DNA of 37,558 bases from JAVKDP01 sp040222185 (lineage in GTDB: Bacteria > Bacteroidota > Rhodothermia > Balneolales > Balneolaceae), in NCBI GenBank assembly GCA_040222185.1, contig JAVKDP010000051.1, forward strand, positions 1-37,558, written 5' to 3'. Position 1 is the first letter of the stretch. Each line of letters begins with the position of its first letter. Made by a program: the position numbers and the translations under genes. Under the pieces are notes generated by a model. It was given only the letters and a program-made list of their open reading frames with translations, ran no database searches and was not told the DNA's origin. Below, in pieces: positions 16,413 through 25,490 of the stretch.

Positions 16413-17042
16413 ATGAAGCACGAATGGCGCAAGAAGGAAAAAGAATTCTATCTCCCAAAAAACAAACCGGAAGTAATAGATATTCCCAAGTTCAATTTCC
16501 TGACGATATCAGGAGAAGGCAATCCAAACAGTGAGTTCTTTTCTGAATACATCGGAGCTTTATATTCTGTTTCCTATCCAATTAAAATGACACTTAAAAA
16601 GAGACCCAAACCGGATGGGTATTCCGATTACACGGTTTATCCTCTTGAAGGCGTCTGGGATATTAATGAAGAAGCCAAAAAAACATTCAATGGCACCGTA
16701 AACAAAGACGATCTTGTATTTAAACTAATGATCCGACAACCGGGTTTTGTCTCAGAAGATTTTGCAAAAGAGATGATAGAGTTAGCCAGGAGAAAGAAAC
16801 CAAATGAGCTAATCTCAGAGGTCAAATTCGAATGTATTAACGAAGGAAAGTGTATTCAAATGATGCATATAGGTAGCTATGACAATGAACCTGAGAGCTT
16901 TGAAATCATGGAAGGTTTTGCTGAAACCCAAAACATGAAACGTGTTTCCAAGATACATCGGGAGATTTATTTAAGTGACTTCAGGAAAGTTGCTGAAGAA
17001 AAACTCAAGACTGTTTTAAGGTTTTCGGTTACGCCTGGTTGA
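16413..17042 (+). CDS. GyrI-like small-molecule-binding domain protein
   Basis: A 209-residue cytoplasmic protein of the GyrI-like (SRPBCC-unrelated, AraC effector-domain) family. The opening MKHEWRKKEKEFYLPKNKPE and FLTISGEGNPNSEFFSEYIG are characteristic of stand-alone members, and YPLEGVWD, ECINEGKCIQMMHIGSYDNE and VSKIHREIYLSDFRK complete the fold. Such proteins bind small hydrophobic or cationic molecules; some hydrolyse cyclopropane or other compounds. ATG 16413 is chosen, with GGAGA at 16403-16407 just upstream. A longer TTG start at 16356 lacks family support. It converges on the M1 fusion gene with a gap of 7 bp. Confidence 0.83.
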   Translation: MKHEWRKKEKEFYLPKNKPEVIDIPKFNFLTISGEGNPNSEFFSEYIGALYSVSYPIKMTLKKRPKPDGYSDYTVYPLEGVWDINEEAKKTFNGTVNKDDLVFKLMIRQPGFVSEDFAKEMIELARRKKPNELISEVKFECINEGKCIQMMHIGSYDNEPESFEIMEGFAETQNMKRVSKIHREIYLSDFRKVAEEKLKTVLRFSVTPG

Positions 17043-17049
17043 TTGCTCA

Positions 17050-20000
17050 TTACTCTTTACTTAATTCAATTATATTATCATCTAATTTACGATCTATTAA
17101 TTTATGAAGTGGGTCGATACCGGCTCTAACTGGTTCTTGGCCTACAGTTATTTCCAACTCCAAAACTCCATCTACGAAGTGATGCTTCTTAAGATAAATG
17201 AGTTCTTCACTTCCATCCTCTCCTTCTGCAAATACTCCTACATCAATCCAGTCGTTCGTTCCAACTGCTAATTCTACACCAAGGCTATCAACCTGGTATT
17301 TAGTTGCTTCCAGTGTCAGATTTACCCTGTAGTTTTCCTCCGAGATAATCTCATAAGAACCTGTTTTCGCTTTATTCTCATGAATCGTAATAGTCTCAAA
17401 AAGATCACTGATAACATTTTGCAGACTATCCGGAGTCACTTCTCTTAAATAACCAAATAAATCAGTAGTAGTAGAATATCTATCTGTATTCTTTTTTAAT
17501 AAACCGTTTGTGCTATCCCAGTCCCGAATGAATTTCTTCAAAGCCAGGTTAACACTATCTTCAGATATGTAGTCTTGTAAAGCATATAGATTTACTGCTC
17601 CTTTTGCATAGTAGATATACTCCTGTCCTGATTCTACCAACGACAAAGGCATTTCCTGGATTTCTTCCCTGCTCCTACCTCTTAAATAACTTCTTATCTG
17701 TGTCCGCAAAAACTGCTGAACCTTCTCCTCTCCATACTCTTTTTTAAGAACCATAAGCGCTGAGTATTGTGCCAGAGATTCTGAAATCATGGACTTACCT
17801 TGTACATCAGCAGGGTTAACCTGTAATCCCCACCATTGGTGAGCTAGTTCGTGAGCTGTAATATAAAACGCCATATCCACATCTTTCTCATCATCTATAT
17901 CCAGAATAAAACCTAAGGACTCAGAGAAAGGAACACTATTTGGAAAGGATTGAGCGAAATCACGGTACCTTGGATACTCCATGATTCTCATTTGTTGATA
18001 CTGGTATGGACCAAAGTTTTTACTGAAATAGTCGAATGACTTTTTCATTCCATTCATCATTCTATCCAGGTTATACTCATGGCCTTTTTGATAGTAGATT
18101 TCTAAATCCACATGATCGAACAAACTACTGGTTTCAGGAATCCACTTATCTTCAAGAGTTTTATACTCTGCTGAAACGATAGAATAGAAATTTGCTATTG
18201 GTTGATCCATCCTATAATGAAAATAACTTCGTTCTCCCTCCTTCCATTCTTTTACCAGGCTTCCCGGAGCTAAAGCGGTTTGAGTAGCAACAGTACCTAG
18301 AATCATTTCGAAGCCTATTTCTTCGCCATCTCCATCAGCTCTTCCGTGTCTCAACGATATCGGATCATCAATCTTAGCTCTTCGTGCTTTTGGCTCCAGC
18401 CCATATTTCTCCCTGTCGCTATTATCTTCTAACTCAATGTCTCCATTATATCCTATTGAAGGGAAATGAGAATTATCAAAGAAGGTTCCATTGGTCACAA
18501 TACTTTTGTTTGAGCTCTCCTCGAAACCAACCTCCGAGAATACCTGTTGAAATTCCATCTTTATAGAATCTCCAGGTTGTATTGGTTGATCCAGATAATT
18601 GATAAAATAGCCGAAATCTTCATGGTTATTGTCTTTTGTAGCTCCTCCTTCGAATGATATATACTTCAGGTTTACTTTACTTGTTGGAAGCTTTTGAATG
18701 TGGACTTCATTAATTGAACTATTCGTTTTGTTTACCAATATGAAATACCCTTTGGCAGCATATCTTCTCTCATCAGGAAATAAATCCACAGTCAGGTTTA
18801 CATCCACAATTTCTGGTTGTGGGAGCTTTTCAAAGCCTTTTAGCGTTTTCTCATAGTCAACTCTATATGCTTTTTGTGTGGATGGAAATGCAAAGTCATT
18901 AAGTACATTTGTGTTGTAATAGATATAGCTCCCTGACAGTATAAAAATACATCCAACCCCTAACGCCAGGTTTATTAAAGGCCGGGATAATTTATACTTC
19001 ATTTGTTTCAATCGCGTAACAAACCTGGTTTCTGTTCCCCTCACTAACATGGCAGTGGCAAGAATGAATACCAATACAGTAAAAGCAATCCAGTATATCT
19101 TAACCCAAAAAAAAGATTCCAGAAAATGACCATACCCATTCATTTCCGAATATGCAGGAAGGAAACTTCCTCCAAAAATATACAATGGATGATGATATCC
19201 AAGCCCAACGGGTACTGTAATTCCAACGAACAAAAATACACCTACAGCCAAATGCCCAACGAACTTATTATTTACTAATGACTGGAAAAAGAAGGTAACC
19301 CCGGTTAAGAGTACTAACACGGGGAAAATCCCAATGAAAAACTCCATGAAATACAATGAAAAGTCGAAATCATAGTACCCTTTAGATACCTGGAACAACA
19401 CAGCCGCTAAAATCATAAATGAAATTAACAGCAGGTAACCAAGGCAAAGCCCAATGAATTTTCCTCCAAGATTAACAAAGTCAGATATTGGTAGAGAGTC
19501 GTGTATTTGATTCAGTCTTGCATCCCTTTCTTTCCAAACCAACTCACCAGAGTAAAAAATGATAATCAGCAGGAAAAAGAGTACTGATAATTCAACCAGT
19601 TCACTTACAATAAGGTAAGTAACAGGGTAGCTATCAACCCCAAATGAAGTCCCCAGGCTAATCGTATTGATAAAAATAGTACCCATAGCACAAAGTACAA
19701 TGGCCCAAAAAGATCCTTCCTTTAAAAGAGATTTAAGATGAAACAATGCCTGCCTGTGAATCTGGAAAAAACTAGTCCTGGTATTAAACTCTACACTGAA
19801 AACCAGGATGCTAAGCTTTGTTGTATTTTTAGCTAGACCGTTCTCTTTTGAGACTTTAAGCTGATACAACTTCTTCGAAGCTTTATCCTGCACTACATTA
19901 AAACTGATCTTAACATAACCAATAACTAGCGCAACAAATCCAATCAAAATCCAGATTAGACGGTTGTACAGAAGCACTCCCTCGAAGGAAATCATGAATG

Positions 20001-20679
20001 AGTTTCGGTCATCGGGGGTCCAGAACTGAATAACTTCACCAATTGTTTGAAAGGAAAAAGGATCCAAAAGCGCAGTAAGAAATCGATAATCATAATTCTG
20101 GCTGAGTTGCAGAATTACCAGGTACAACATCAGAAAAAAAATCCCCTGTGTGTACACAACCATCAGTTTTCTACTTAAGGCACCTGTTACAAAAAAAATA
20201 GCTCCTCCGAAGAAAAGTGTTGGTACTACAATAGATAGAAAAGGCTGCAAATAATGCCAAAAGTTAAATACTTGCAATTCCTCCAATTCTCGCCACGGGA
20301 CAAAACAGCTTAGCATCAAACCTAAAAGCATTGCACTAAAAATAAGAAGCAGAACTATGAAAGAGCCTATAAATCGACCTGCCAGGTAATCTCTCTTTTT
20401 GATGGGATTAATGAATATCAATGACTCCATATTATGATCAAAGTCTCTCAATACTGCAGTGCCCATGATCATCGATGTAACGATCATAAAAAAAGCAGAA
20501 ATAATCGTCATGCTCTGAGCTATAACAAACGGAGCATTTGCTTTTACAGAACCCAACTCATGACCAAATAAAAAGTCTACAGCTATTATTGAATAAAGAA
20601 AGAGGACTGTGAAATAGATATATGTCTCAGCTCGCTTTGCCCGGTATTGTATTTCGAATTTTATTATTTCAAGTAGCAT
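17050..20679 (-). CDS. ABC-2 permease fused to M1-family aminopeptidase
   Basis: A 1209-residue two-part protein. Residues 1 to about 585 hold two ABC-2-type permease halves with many membrane segments, the second starting near LFHLKSLLKEGSFWAIVLCA. The rest is an exposed M1 (gluzincin) peptidase: an N-terminal beta-rich saddle, then the zinc site HELAHQWWG with HEXXH at 943-947, and the third ligand glutamate in SESLAQYSAL at 967. The spacing between the second histidine and that glutamate is 19 residues, one more than the canonical 18. The GxMEN exopeptidase motif is replaced by MEYPRYRDFAQSFPNSVPF. Both traits are, as I recall, normal for this fusion subfamily. Its partner ATPase lies upstream with a gap of 30 bp. 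Export coupled to peptide processing, or membrane-bound maturation of a substrate, is possible; the substrate is unknown. Confidence 0.9.
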   Translation of the reverse strand: MLLEIIKFEIQYRAKRAETYIYFTVLFLYSIIAVDFLFGHELGSVKANAPFVIAQSMTIISAFFMIVTSMIMGTAVLRDFDHNMESLIFINPIKKRDYLAGRFIGSFIVLLLIFSAMLLGLMLSCFVPWRELEELQVFNFWHYLQPFLSIVVPTLFFGGAIFFVTGALSRKLMVVYTQGIFFLMLYLVILQLSQNYDYRFLTALLDPFSFQTIGEVIQFWTPDDRNSFMISFEGVLLYNRLIWILIGFVALVIGYVKISFNVVQDKASKKLYQLKVSKENGLAKNTTKLSILVFSVEFNTRTSFFQIHRQALFHLKSLLKEGSFWAIVLCAMGTIFINTISLGTSFGVDSYPVTYLIVSELVELSVLFFLLIIIFYSGELVWKERDARLNQIHDSLPISDFVNLGGKFIGLCLGYLLLISFMILAAVLFQVSKGYYDFDFSLYFMEFFIGIFPVLVLLTGVTFFFQSLVNNKFVGHLAVGVFLFVGITVPVGLGYHHPLYIFGGSFLPAYSEMNGYGHFLESFFWVKIYWIAFTVLVFILATAMLVRGTETRFVTRLKQMKYKLSRPLINLALGVGCIFILSGSYIYYNTNVLNDFAFPSTQKAYRVDYEKTLKGFEKLPQPEIVDVNLTVDLFPDERRYAAKGYFILVNKTNSSINEVHIQKLPTSKVNLKYISFEGGATKDNNHEDFGYFINYLDQPIQPGDSIKMEFQQVFSEVGFEESSNKSIVTNGTFFDNSHFPSIGYNGDIELEDNSDREKYGLEPKARRAKIDDPISLRHGRADGDGEEIGFEMILGTVATQTALAPGSLVKEWKEGERSYFHYRMDQPIANFYSIVSAEYKTLEDKWIPETSSLFDHVDLEIYYQKGHEYNLDRMMNGMKKSFDYFSKNFGPYQYQQMRIMEYPRYRDFAQSFPNSVPFSESLGFILDIDDEKDVDMAFYITAHELAHQWWGLQVNPADVQGKSMISESLAQYSALMVLKKEYGEEKVQQFLRTQIRSYLRGRSREEIQEMPLSLVESGQEYIYYAKGAVNLYALQDYISEDSVNLALKKFIRDWDSTNGLLKKNTDRYSTTTDLFGYLREVTPDSLQNVISDLFETITIHENKAKTGSYEIISEENYRVNLTLEATKYQVDSLGVELAVGTNDWIDVGVFAEGEDGSEELIYLKKHHFVDGVLELEITVGQEPVRAGIDPLHKLIDRKLDDNIIELSKE

Positions 20680-20709
20680 AATCGGTTGCCTTAGAGTTTT
20701 AAAGGAGGT

Positions 20710-21597
20710 TTATCCGGCAGTTTTTAGATGCCCAAAAATTCTTGAGAAATACACATCGCTTAAATCAGCTTTAATCAATTCAAAGCCATTACCAGGTTCA
20801 TCCTCGCTATAAATATTTATAATGGGTTTGCCTTGAAATAACCGTTCAGCAATTACTACATACTCCTCTTTGTAACTCTCTAGTTCTTCTTTTTGAATTG
20901 TTTTACTGAATACTTTTCCCTCTATCTCTTCAATCGTCTTTAGTGGATTCCCCTTCAACAAAACCTTACCCGAGTTAATAATTGCCATATTAGTGCACAG
21001 CTCTTTTACATCCTCAACAATATGAGTGGATAATATTACCACTGTATTCTCACCTAATTCGCTGAGCAAATTGTAGAACCTGTTTCGTTCTGCGGGATCA
21101 AGCCCGGCAGTTGGTTCGTCTACTATGATGAGTTTTGGATTCGATAGTAAAGCTTGTGCAATACCAAATCGCTGTTTCATTCCACCGGAAAAACCACCAA
21201 GCTTTTTCTTTCTGTGTTCGAACAAATTCGTTTTATGTAAAAGAGCTTCTACAACTTCTTTACGAGTACTTTTTGAAACGATTCCTTTCAAGGCTGCCAG
21301 GTGGTTAAGTAATACTTCTGCTGAAGTTTTAGGGTACAACCCAAACTCTTGTGGCAGATAACCCAATACCTTTCTGATTTCTTCTTTTTGGTGTAACACA
21401 TTTACACTGCCTAAAGTAATTGTTCCCTGATCCGCCTCTTGCAACGTGGCTATAGTTCGCATCAAAGTTGACTTTCCAGCTCCATTGGGACCAAGTAAGC
21501 CAAACATTCCTACAGGTATATCTAAAGAAACATTTTGTAATGCTTTAACCCCGTTTGAGTAGGTTTTGGAAAGGTTTGTAATAGTAAGATTGCTCAT
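20710..21597 (-). CDS. ABC transporter ATP-binding protein
   Basis: A 295-residue ABC-2-type nucleotide-binding protein with Walker A GPNGAGKST (36-44), Q-loop LPQEFGLYP, signature FSGGMKQR (136-143) and Walker B LIIVDEPTAGLDP, then the switch histidine in STHIVEDVKEL. About 70 C-terminal residues are of the kind seen in drug or peptide export ATPases. It is the first gene of an operon with the permease/M1 fusion (30 bp apart) and diverges from the LytS/LytTR system, an arrangement typical of a two-component system controlling an ABC exporter. It starts at ATG 21597. Confidence 0.93.
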   Translation of the reverse strand: MSNLTITNLSKTYSNGVKALQNVSLDIPVGMFGLLGPNGAGKSTLMRTIATLQEADQGTITLGSVNVLHQKEEIRKVLGYLPQEFGLYPKTSAEVLLNHLAALKGIVSKSTRKEVVEALLHKTNLFEHRKKKLGGFSGGMKQRFGIAQALLSNPKLIIVDEPTAGLDPAERNRFYNLLSELGENTVVILSTHIVEDVKELCTNMAIINSGKVLLKGNPLKTIEEIEGKVFSKTIQKEELESYKEEYVVIAERLFQGKPIINIYSEDEPGNGFELIKADLSDVYFSRIFGHLKTAG

Positions 21598-21797
21598 AGA
21601 ATTAAATTTGTTTAAGCAAACTTAATCCGGGATTTCGAGCAATAGAAAGAATTGGGATATACGTAATGGCCAGAGTTTTGTAAAACCTGGTTGAATACAT
21701 GAAGTACTCTTATCCCTTAAAACTTCACGTTCAGCCCCTGGTGTAATACGTTTATCAACTTCTTTGACCGTATCAGTTTACATGTCTATTATTGAGC
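21598..21797. promoter_or_regulatory. Divergent control region with 21-bp-spaced ACGTT direct repeats
   Basis: The ABC/M1 operon and the LytS/LytTR operon share this 200-bp region. ACGTTCAG (21727-21734) and ACGTTTAT (21748-21755) lie exactly 21 bp apart, and a weaker CCGTATCAG follows at about 21768. LytTR DNA-binding domains normally recognise pairs of short direct repeats about two helical turns apart, so this is a plausible site for the neighbouring regulator. Sequence match and spacing are seen; binding is inferred. Confidence 0.35.
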
Positions 21798-22571
21798 ATG
21801 ATTTCATTCTTTAAAAAAAGGGGGCTGCTTTTAATCCTCACTGTTTATTTCATCCTCTTTCTGGGTATTGCATTATCTGATGAGAACCAGGACCAAGAAG
21901 CGATAGCTACACTTGGGATGTTGATCTTTACTCTTGTAGTTGTGATTCCCTGGATTATTTGGAAAATCAGATCCCTTCTCCAACTAAAGAAAGAAAAAGC
22001 CCAAACCGAACTACTCCATTTAAAAAGCCAGGTCAATCCGCATTTCTTCTTTAACACCTTGAACAATTTATATGCTCTTGTTGATAAAGATTCCGAGAAG
22101 GCGCGGTCTATGATCCTCAAACTATCGGATATGATGCGATATAGTATTTATGAAGGGCAGAAAGATTGGGTGACGTTGGAACAAGAGGTCGATTATCTGG
22201 AAAATTATATTGAATTACATCGAATGCGTTATCACAAGGATATTGATGTATCTTTTAATCTGGATATCCAGGAAGAAGGTTACCAGGTTATGCCCCTGCT
22301 ATTTATCATACTTTTGGAAAATGCATTTAAACACGGGATTGAGAAACTGAGGGATGATGCCTACATCCGAATGAATATTATTGCCAATGATCGCCTTCTC
22401 AATTTCTCCATCGAGAATAATTTCGACACACGTGAATTGTTGAAAGAGCCTGGTATTGGGTTAAAAAACCTGAAAAGAAGACTCGAATTGGTATATCCGA
22501 AAAAGCACTACCTCACATTATCTGATTCGAATGGTGTGTATAAAGCTCAATTATCCCTGAAAATTAGATGA
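21798..22571 (+). CDS. LytS-type sensor histidine kinase
   Basis: A 257-residue kinase of the LytS/YehU (His_kinase PF06580) class. Two membrane segments lie near residues 9-27 and 38-56, with a tiny external loop (SDENQDQEA) and no separate sensor domain. The phosphorylated histidine is H82 in QVNPHFFFNTLNNLYAL. The ATPase part follows with PLLFIILLENAFKHGIEK (N-box) and EPGIGLKNLKRRLEL (G-box). With so little outside the membrane, it probably senses a membrane state or a transporter partner, as Bce-type kinases do. ATG 21798 is preferred; TTG 21792 would add two residues. The stop overlaps the regulator start by 4 bp. Confidence 0.92.
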   Translation: MISFFKKRGLLLILTVYFILFLGIALSDENQDQEAIATLGMLIFTLVVVIPWIIWKIRSLLQLKKEKAQTELLHLKSQVNPHFFFNTLNNLYALVDKDSEKARSMILKLSDMMRYSIYEGQKDWVTLEQEVDYLENYIELHRMRYHKDIDVSFNLDIQEEGYQVMPLLFIILLENAFKHGIEKLRDDAYIRMNIIANDRLLNFSIENNFDTRELLKEPGIGLKNLKRRLELVYPKKHYLTLSDSNGVYKAQLSLKIR

Positions 22572-23275
22572 TTAACTACCTGATTATAGACGATGAATAT
22601 TTAGCCCATGATGTAATCAAAGGGTATTGTGACCTACTACCCAATATGAAACTAATGAAAAGCTGCTTTGATGCTCTAGAAGCCATTGAGTATTTGAGTA
22701 AGAATGAAGTGGATTTAATTTTCCTTGATCTGAACATGCCCAAGTTAAAAGGATTTGAGTTTCTTCGAACATTGGCCAATCCACCAAAAGTTATTGTAAC
22801 AACCGCATATAGTGAATATGCCCTGGAAGGCTATGAACTTGATGTTGTTGACTACCTCTTGAAACCCTTTAGCTTTGAACGGCTCTTGAAAGCTGTGAAC
22901 AAGTCAATAAGCCAGAAAAAAGATATTCCTACATCAAGATCTACTAGTATAAAGACCGATGATGGCTCACCTAACACCATCTTCCTCAAAGAGAACAAAA
23001 AATATATCCAGGTTAATCTGGATACTATCTACTTCATAGAAGCTTCGGGGAATTATACTAAAATCATTACCTCGGGAAATACGATAACAACAAGAGAGAA
23101 AATATCTGAACTATTGACTTCTTTGCCAGATGAAGACTTTATACAGGTTCATAAGTCGTTTGCTGTCGCAAAAAAATATATTAACAGCATTGAAGGAAAC
23201 AGGATTTTTATTAGGAATCAGGTTATTCCTATTGGCAAAATGTATAAGATGAATGTAAACAAGCTTATCAACTAA
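22568..23275 (+). CDS. LytTR-family response regulator
   Basis: A 235-residue regulator. The receiver shows the acidic pair D8/D9, the phosphate-accepting D54 in LIFLDLNMPKLKG, the conserved T/A switch (VIVTTAYSEYALEGY) and K99 in VDYLLKPFSF. The C-terminal LytTR DNA-binding domain starts near residue 132 with IFLKENKKYIQVNLDTIYFI and ends near VIPIGKMYK. ATG 22568 overlaps the kinase stop (ATGA), so the pair is co-translated. It probably controls the divergent ABC/M1 operon. Its stop overlaps the stop of the convergent PPK2 gene (CTAA at 23272-23275). Confidence 0.94.
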   Translation: MINYLIIDDEYLAHDVIKGYCDLLPNMKLMKSCFDALEAIEYLSKNEVDLIFLDLNMPKLKGFEFLRTLANPPKVIVTTAYSEYALEGYELDVVDYLLKPFSFERLLKAVNKSISQKKDIPTSRSTSIKTDDGSPNTIFLKENKKYIQVNLDTIYFIEASGNYTKIITSGNTITTREKISELLTSLPDEDFIQVHKSFAVAKKYINSIEGNRIFIRNQVIPIGKMYKMNVNKLIN

Positions 23276-24108
23276 CTTCTCTTATCATCCACAGGATTTT
23301 CTCCAAACAAGGCTGGAACCCAATTCTGGCCATTGATTGGTGGACGCTTGTAGTTTGGGTCCTTTTTGATGACTGGAAATTCAATGGGTTCGGGGGTTAA
23401 GTCCTCATAGTCAATTTGATCTAGTAAATGGCTAATACAATTCAAACGGGCATGTCGCTTGATGTCTGCATTTACCACATTCCAGGGAGATGATTTCGTA
23501 TCAGTGTGCTCAAACATTTCATCCTTGGCTTTAGAATAATCAACCCAACGACTGCGGGCTTGTAAATCCATAGGACTCAGTTTCCATCGCTTCATTGGAT
23601 CTTCATTCCTTGCTTCAAATCTTCTCTTCTGCTCTTTATCGCTTATAGAGAACCAGTACTTGATCAAGACTATCCCGGAACGGATAAGCATGTTTTCAAA
23701 TTCAGGGCATGTTTTCAGGAATTCACTATGCTCTTCTTCGGTGCAAAAGCCCATTACCTTTTCAACTCCGGCCCTATTGTACCAACTGCGATCGAATAAA
23801 ACCATTTCACCTGCCCTGGGTAACTGTGTAACATAACGCTGAAAATACCATTGATTCTTTTCTATCTCGGTGGGCTTCGTTAAAGCAACTATACGGGTTA
23901 CTCTTGGGCTCATCACCTGCGAAATGGTTTTGATAACACCTCCCTTCCCTGCAGCATCCCTACCTTCAAAAAGAACACATACTTTTAGCTCTTTGGCTTT
24001 GATCCAGTACTGCAATTTTACCAGTTCTTTTTGAAGCTTGTCAAGCTCTTGATTATAAACATCGCGCTTTAGTTTTCCGTTTGAGTCGTAGGGAGATTCT
24101 TTTGCCAT
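23272..24108 (-). CDS. ppk2: Polyphosphate kinase 2 family protein
   Basis: A 278-residue PPK2-family enzyme that transfers phosphate between polyphosphate and nucleotides. Walker A is EGRDAAGKGG (48-57), and the Walker B/lid region VLFDRSWYNRAGVEKVMGFC (103-122) matches the family; KYWFSISDKEQKRRFEAR and SPMDLQARSRWVDYSKAKDE follow. The single-domain length is consistent with the class I type (nucleoside diphosphate and polyphosphate), but class cannot be fixed by eye. ATG 24108 (MAKESPYDSN) is chosen; a TTG at 24156 would add 16 residues without family support. It ends tail to tail with the LytTR gene. Confidence 0.92.
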   Translation of the reverse strand: MAKESPYDSNGKLKRDVYNQELDKLQKELVKLQYWIKAKELKVCVLFEGRDAAGKGGVIKTISQVMSPRVTRIVALTKPTEIEKNQWYFQRYVTQLPRAGEMVLFDRSWYNRAGVEKVMGFCTEEEHSEFLKTCPEFENMLIRSGIVLIKYWFSISDKEQKRRFEARNEDPMKRWKLSPMDLQARSRWVDYSKAKDEMFEHTDTKSSPWNVVNADIKRHARLNCISHLLDQIDYEDLTPEPIEFPVIKKDPNYKRPPINGQNWVPALFGENPVDDKRS

Positions 24109-24366
24109 AGATAATTTGATTTGGCTAAATGAAGCCTTTAAAGAATTCAAAAGCAAACACTATCCTTTCTTTTCCAGAACCAATCTCACGCCTAATTCTT
24201 CCCTTCAATACTCACCAAAAAATAGTAGTGCCTGGTAGCTTTTTGTATGAATAAAGTAGCTCAAAAAGGGGTATGGAATAAGTTTTATGATTTTAACAAT
24301 CTAAGAATGAGTGATTTCATAGTGAGATCACACAAATCATAAATTTAAAATGTGAGGGCTTTCACA
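24109..24366. other. Divergent spacer before the propeller gene
   Basis: This 258-bp AT-rich spacer separates PPK2 (-) and the propeller-like gene (+). Both must have promoters here. I saw no convincing palindrome, RNA structure or further coding sequence, only the short TTG-started extension of PPK2 noted above. Confidence 0.3.
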
Positions 24367-25350
24367 ATGAGTACAATAATTTCTGATAAAAAAACCAGCT
24401 ATGCCTGGATAGACGAAAAATTTTCAACCCCAGCTGAATATGCAACTGCAGTTTGTATTGCAAACGGAATACATCAATTCTGCGCGATCTGGAATCCGCT
24501 AACACAGGCGGGGTATCTTGGCAGGTGGTCTCCTAATAGTAAAACATGGTTGAACTTGGGAGGTGACTTCACGATGTCTATCAATCAAATGTGTGTTGAT
24601 ACGAATGGAAATGTATACATGGTTGGTGATAGAAATGCAGCGGGCAACTATGTAATTAAAATTCATAATGCTGTAACAGGGCAATGGTCTGAAGCTGATG
24701 ATGGAATAACCTCTCCTTTGACTAATATCTGCTGTGACTCAGGTAACAATGTGTATGTAGCAGGAACAGGCACAAAAAATGTCCTTCGATATCGAATCAA
24801 TTCTAATCAGTGGAATCCTTTAAACGGAGAAGACTTTGCCGAACCGATTGCTGATTTATGCGTTGATGCGGACGGTACTTTATATGTCCTAGGTAGCGCA
24901 TCCGGAATAAACTTTATAGCCTATTGGAATGGAATGCTATGGAATACTATAAGCTCTCCAAACTTCTCTGGCACATCAGCTATTTGTTGCGATAATTCAG
25001 GCAATATTTACTTCAATACTAAAACAACTGTAATGAGTTATAATGTCGCCTCAAAAGCGTTTACAGACCTGAATGTTACGGCACCATCATATACCCGCAC
25101 GGATGGATTTTTCTTATCACATATAGATAATACGCTGTACTTCGCAGGATTTGGTTATACTAGCGAAGTTACTGCCACTGCTTTTGTAATGGCATACTCT
25201 TCTTTAATTTGGAAAACTATAACGCCACCTCAGCTTGAAAAAAGCTTCAATACTATTTATGATATTACCAGCTATGAAGGCAAATCAAGTAATATACTGG
25301 TGGCATCAGATGTGAATGGCATTTTAGATGGAGATCAACTGATTCACTAA
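24367..25350 (+). CDS. Cytoplasmic propeller-like repeat protein of unknown function
   Basis: A 327-residue protein built of about six units of 40 to 50 residues. Each has a Cys-Val/Cys-Asp turn and a glycine-asparagine hairpin: MCVDTNGNVYMVGD, ICCDSGNNVYVAGT, LCVDADGTLYVLGS, ICCDNSGNIYFNTK. Units end in tryptophan-rich strands (RYRINSNQWNPL, AYWNGMLWNTI). This is the layout of a beta-propeller similar to SBBP or YncE-like repeats. There is no signal peptide, anchor or sorting domain, unusual for such proteins in this group, and it has many cysteines. ATG 24367 is chosen; a GTG at 24352 gives five more residues. It appears monocistronic and is followed by a hairpin. I do not recognise a specific family. 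Confidence 0.72.
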   Translation: MSTIISDKKTSYAWIDEKFSTPAEYATAVCIANGIHQFCAIWNPLTQAGYLGRWSPNSKTWLNLGGDFTMSINQMCVDTNGNVYMVGDRNAAGNYVIKIHNAVTGQWSEADDGITSPLTNICCDSGNNVYVAGTGTKNVLRYRINSNQWNPLNGEDFAEPIADLCVDADGTLYVLGSASGINFIAYWNGMLWNTISSPNFSGTSAICCDNSGNIYFNTKTTVMSYNVASKAFTDLNVTAPSYTRTDGFFLSHIDNTLYFAGFGYTSEVTATAFVMAYSSLIWKTITPPQLEKSFNTIYDITSYEGKSSNILVASDVNGILDGDQLIH

Positions 25351-25367
25351 TACTTTTCAGTAAGTGC

Positions 25368-25417
25368 AAGAGAGAGGCAGGAACCTGAAATGATACATGA
25401 TGGTTTCTCCTCTCTTT
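25368..25417 (+). terminator. Long hairpin after the propeller gene, possible terminator
   Basis: AAGAGAGAGGCAGGAACC pairs, with small bulges, with GGTTTCTCCTCTCTTTC across a 14-base loop. It is followed by a pyrimidine-rich TCTAATTTCTCTTC. It lies 17 bp after the stop at 25350 and before the RluA start at 25491, fitting a terminator for the propeller gene, though the T-run is weak. Confidence 0.45.
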
Positions 25418-25490
25418 CTAATTTCTCTTCTTTGAATCAGAGGAATAAATAATTATCTAACCATACTTCAAGTCGTTATCTTTGGGGTCT

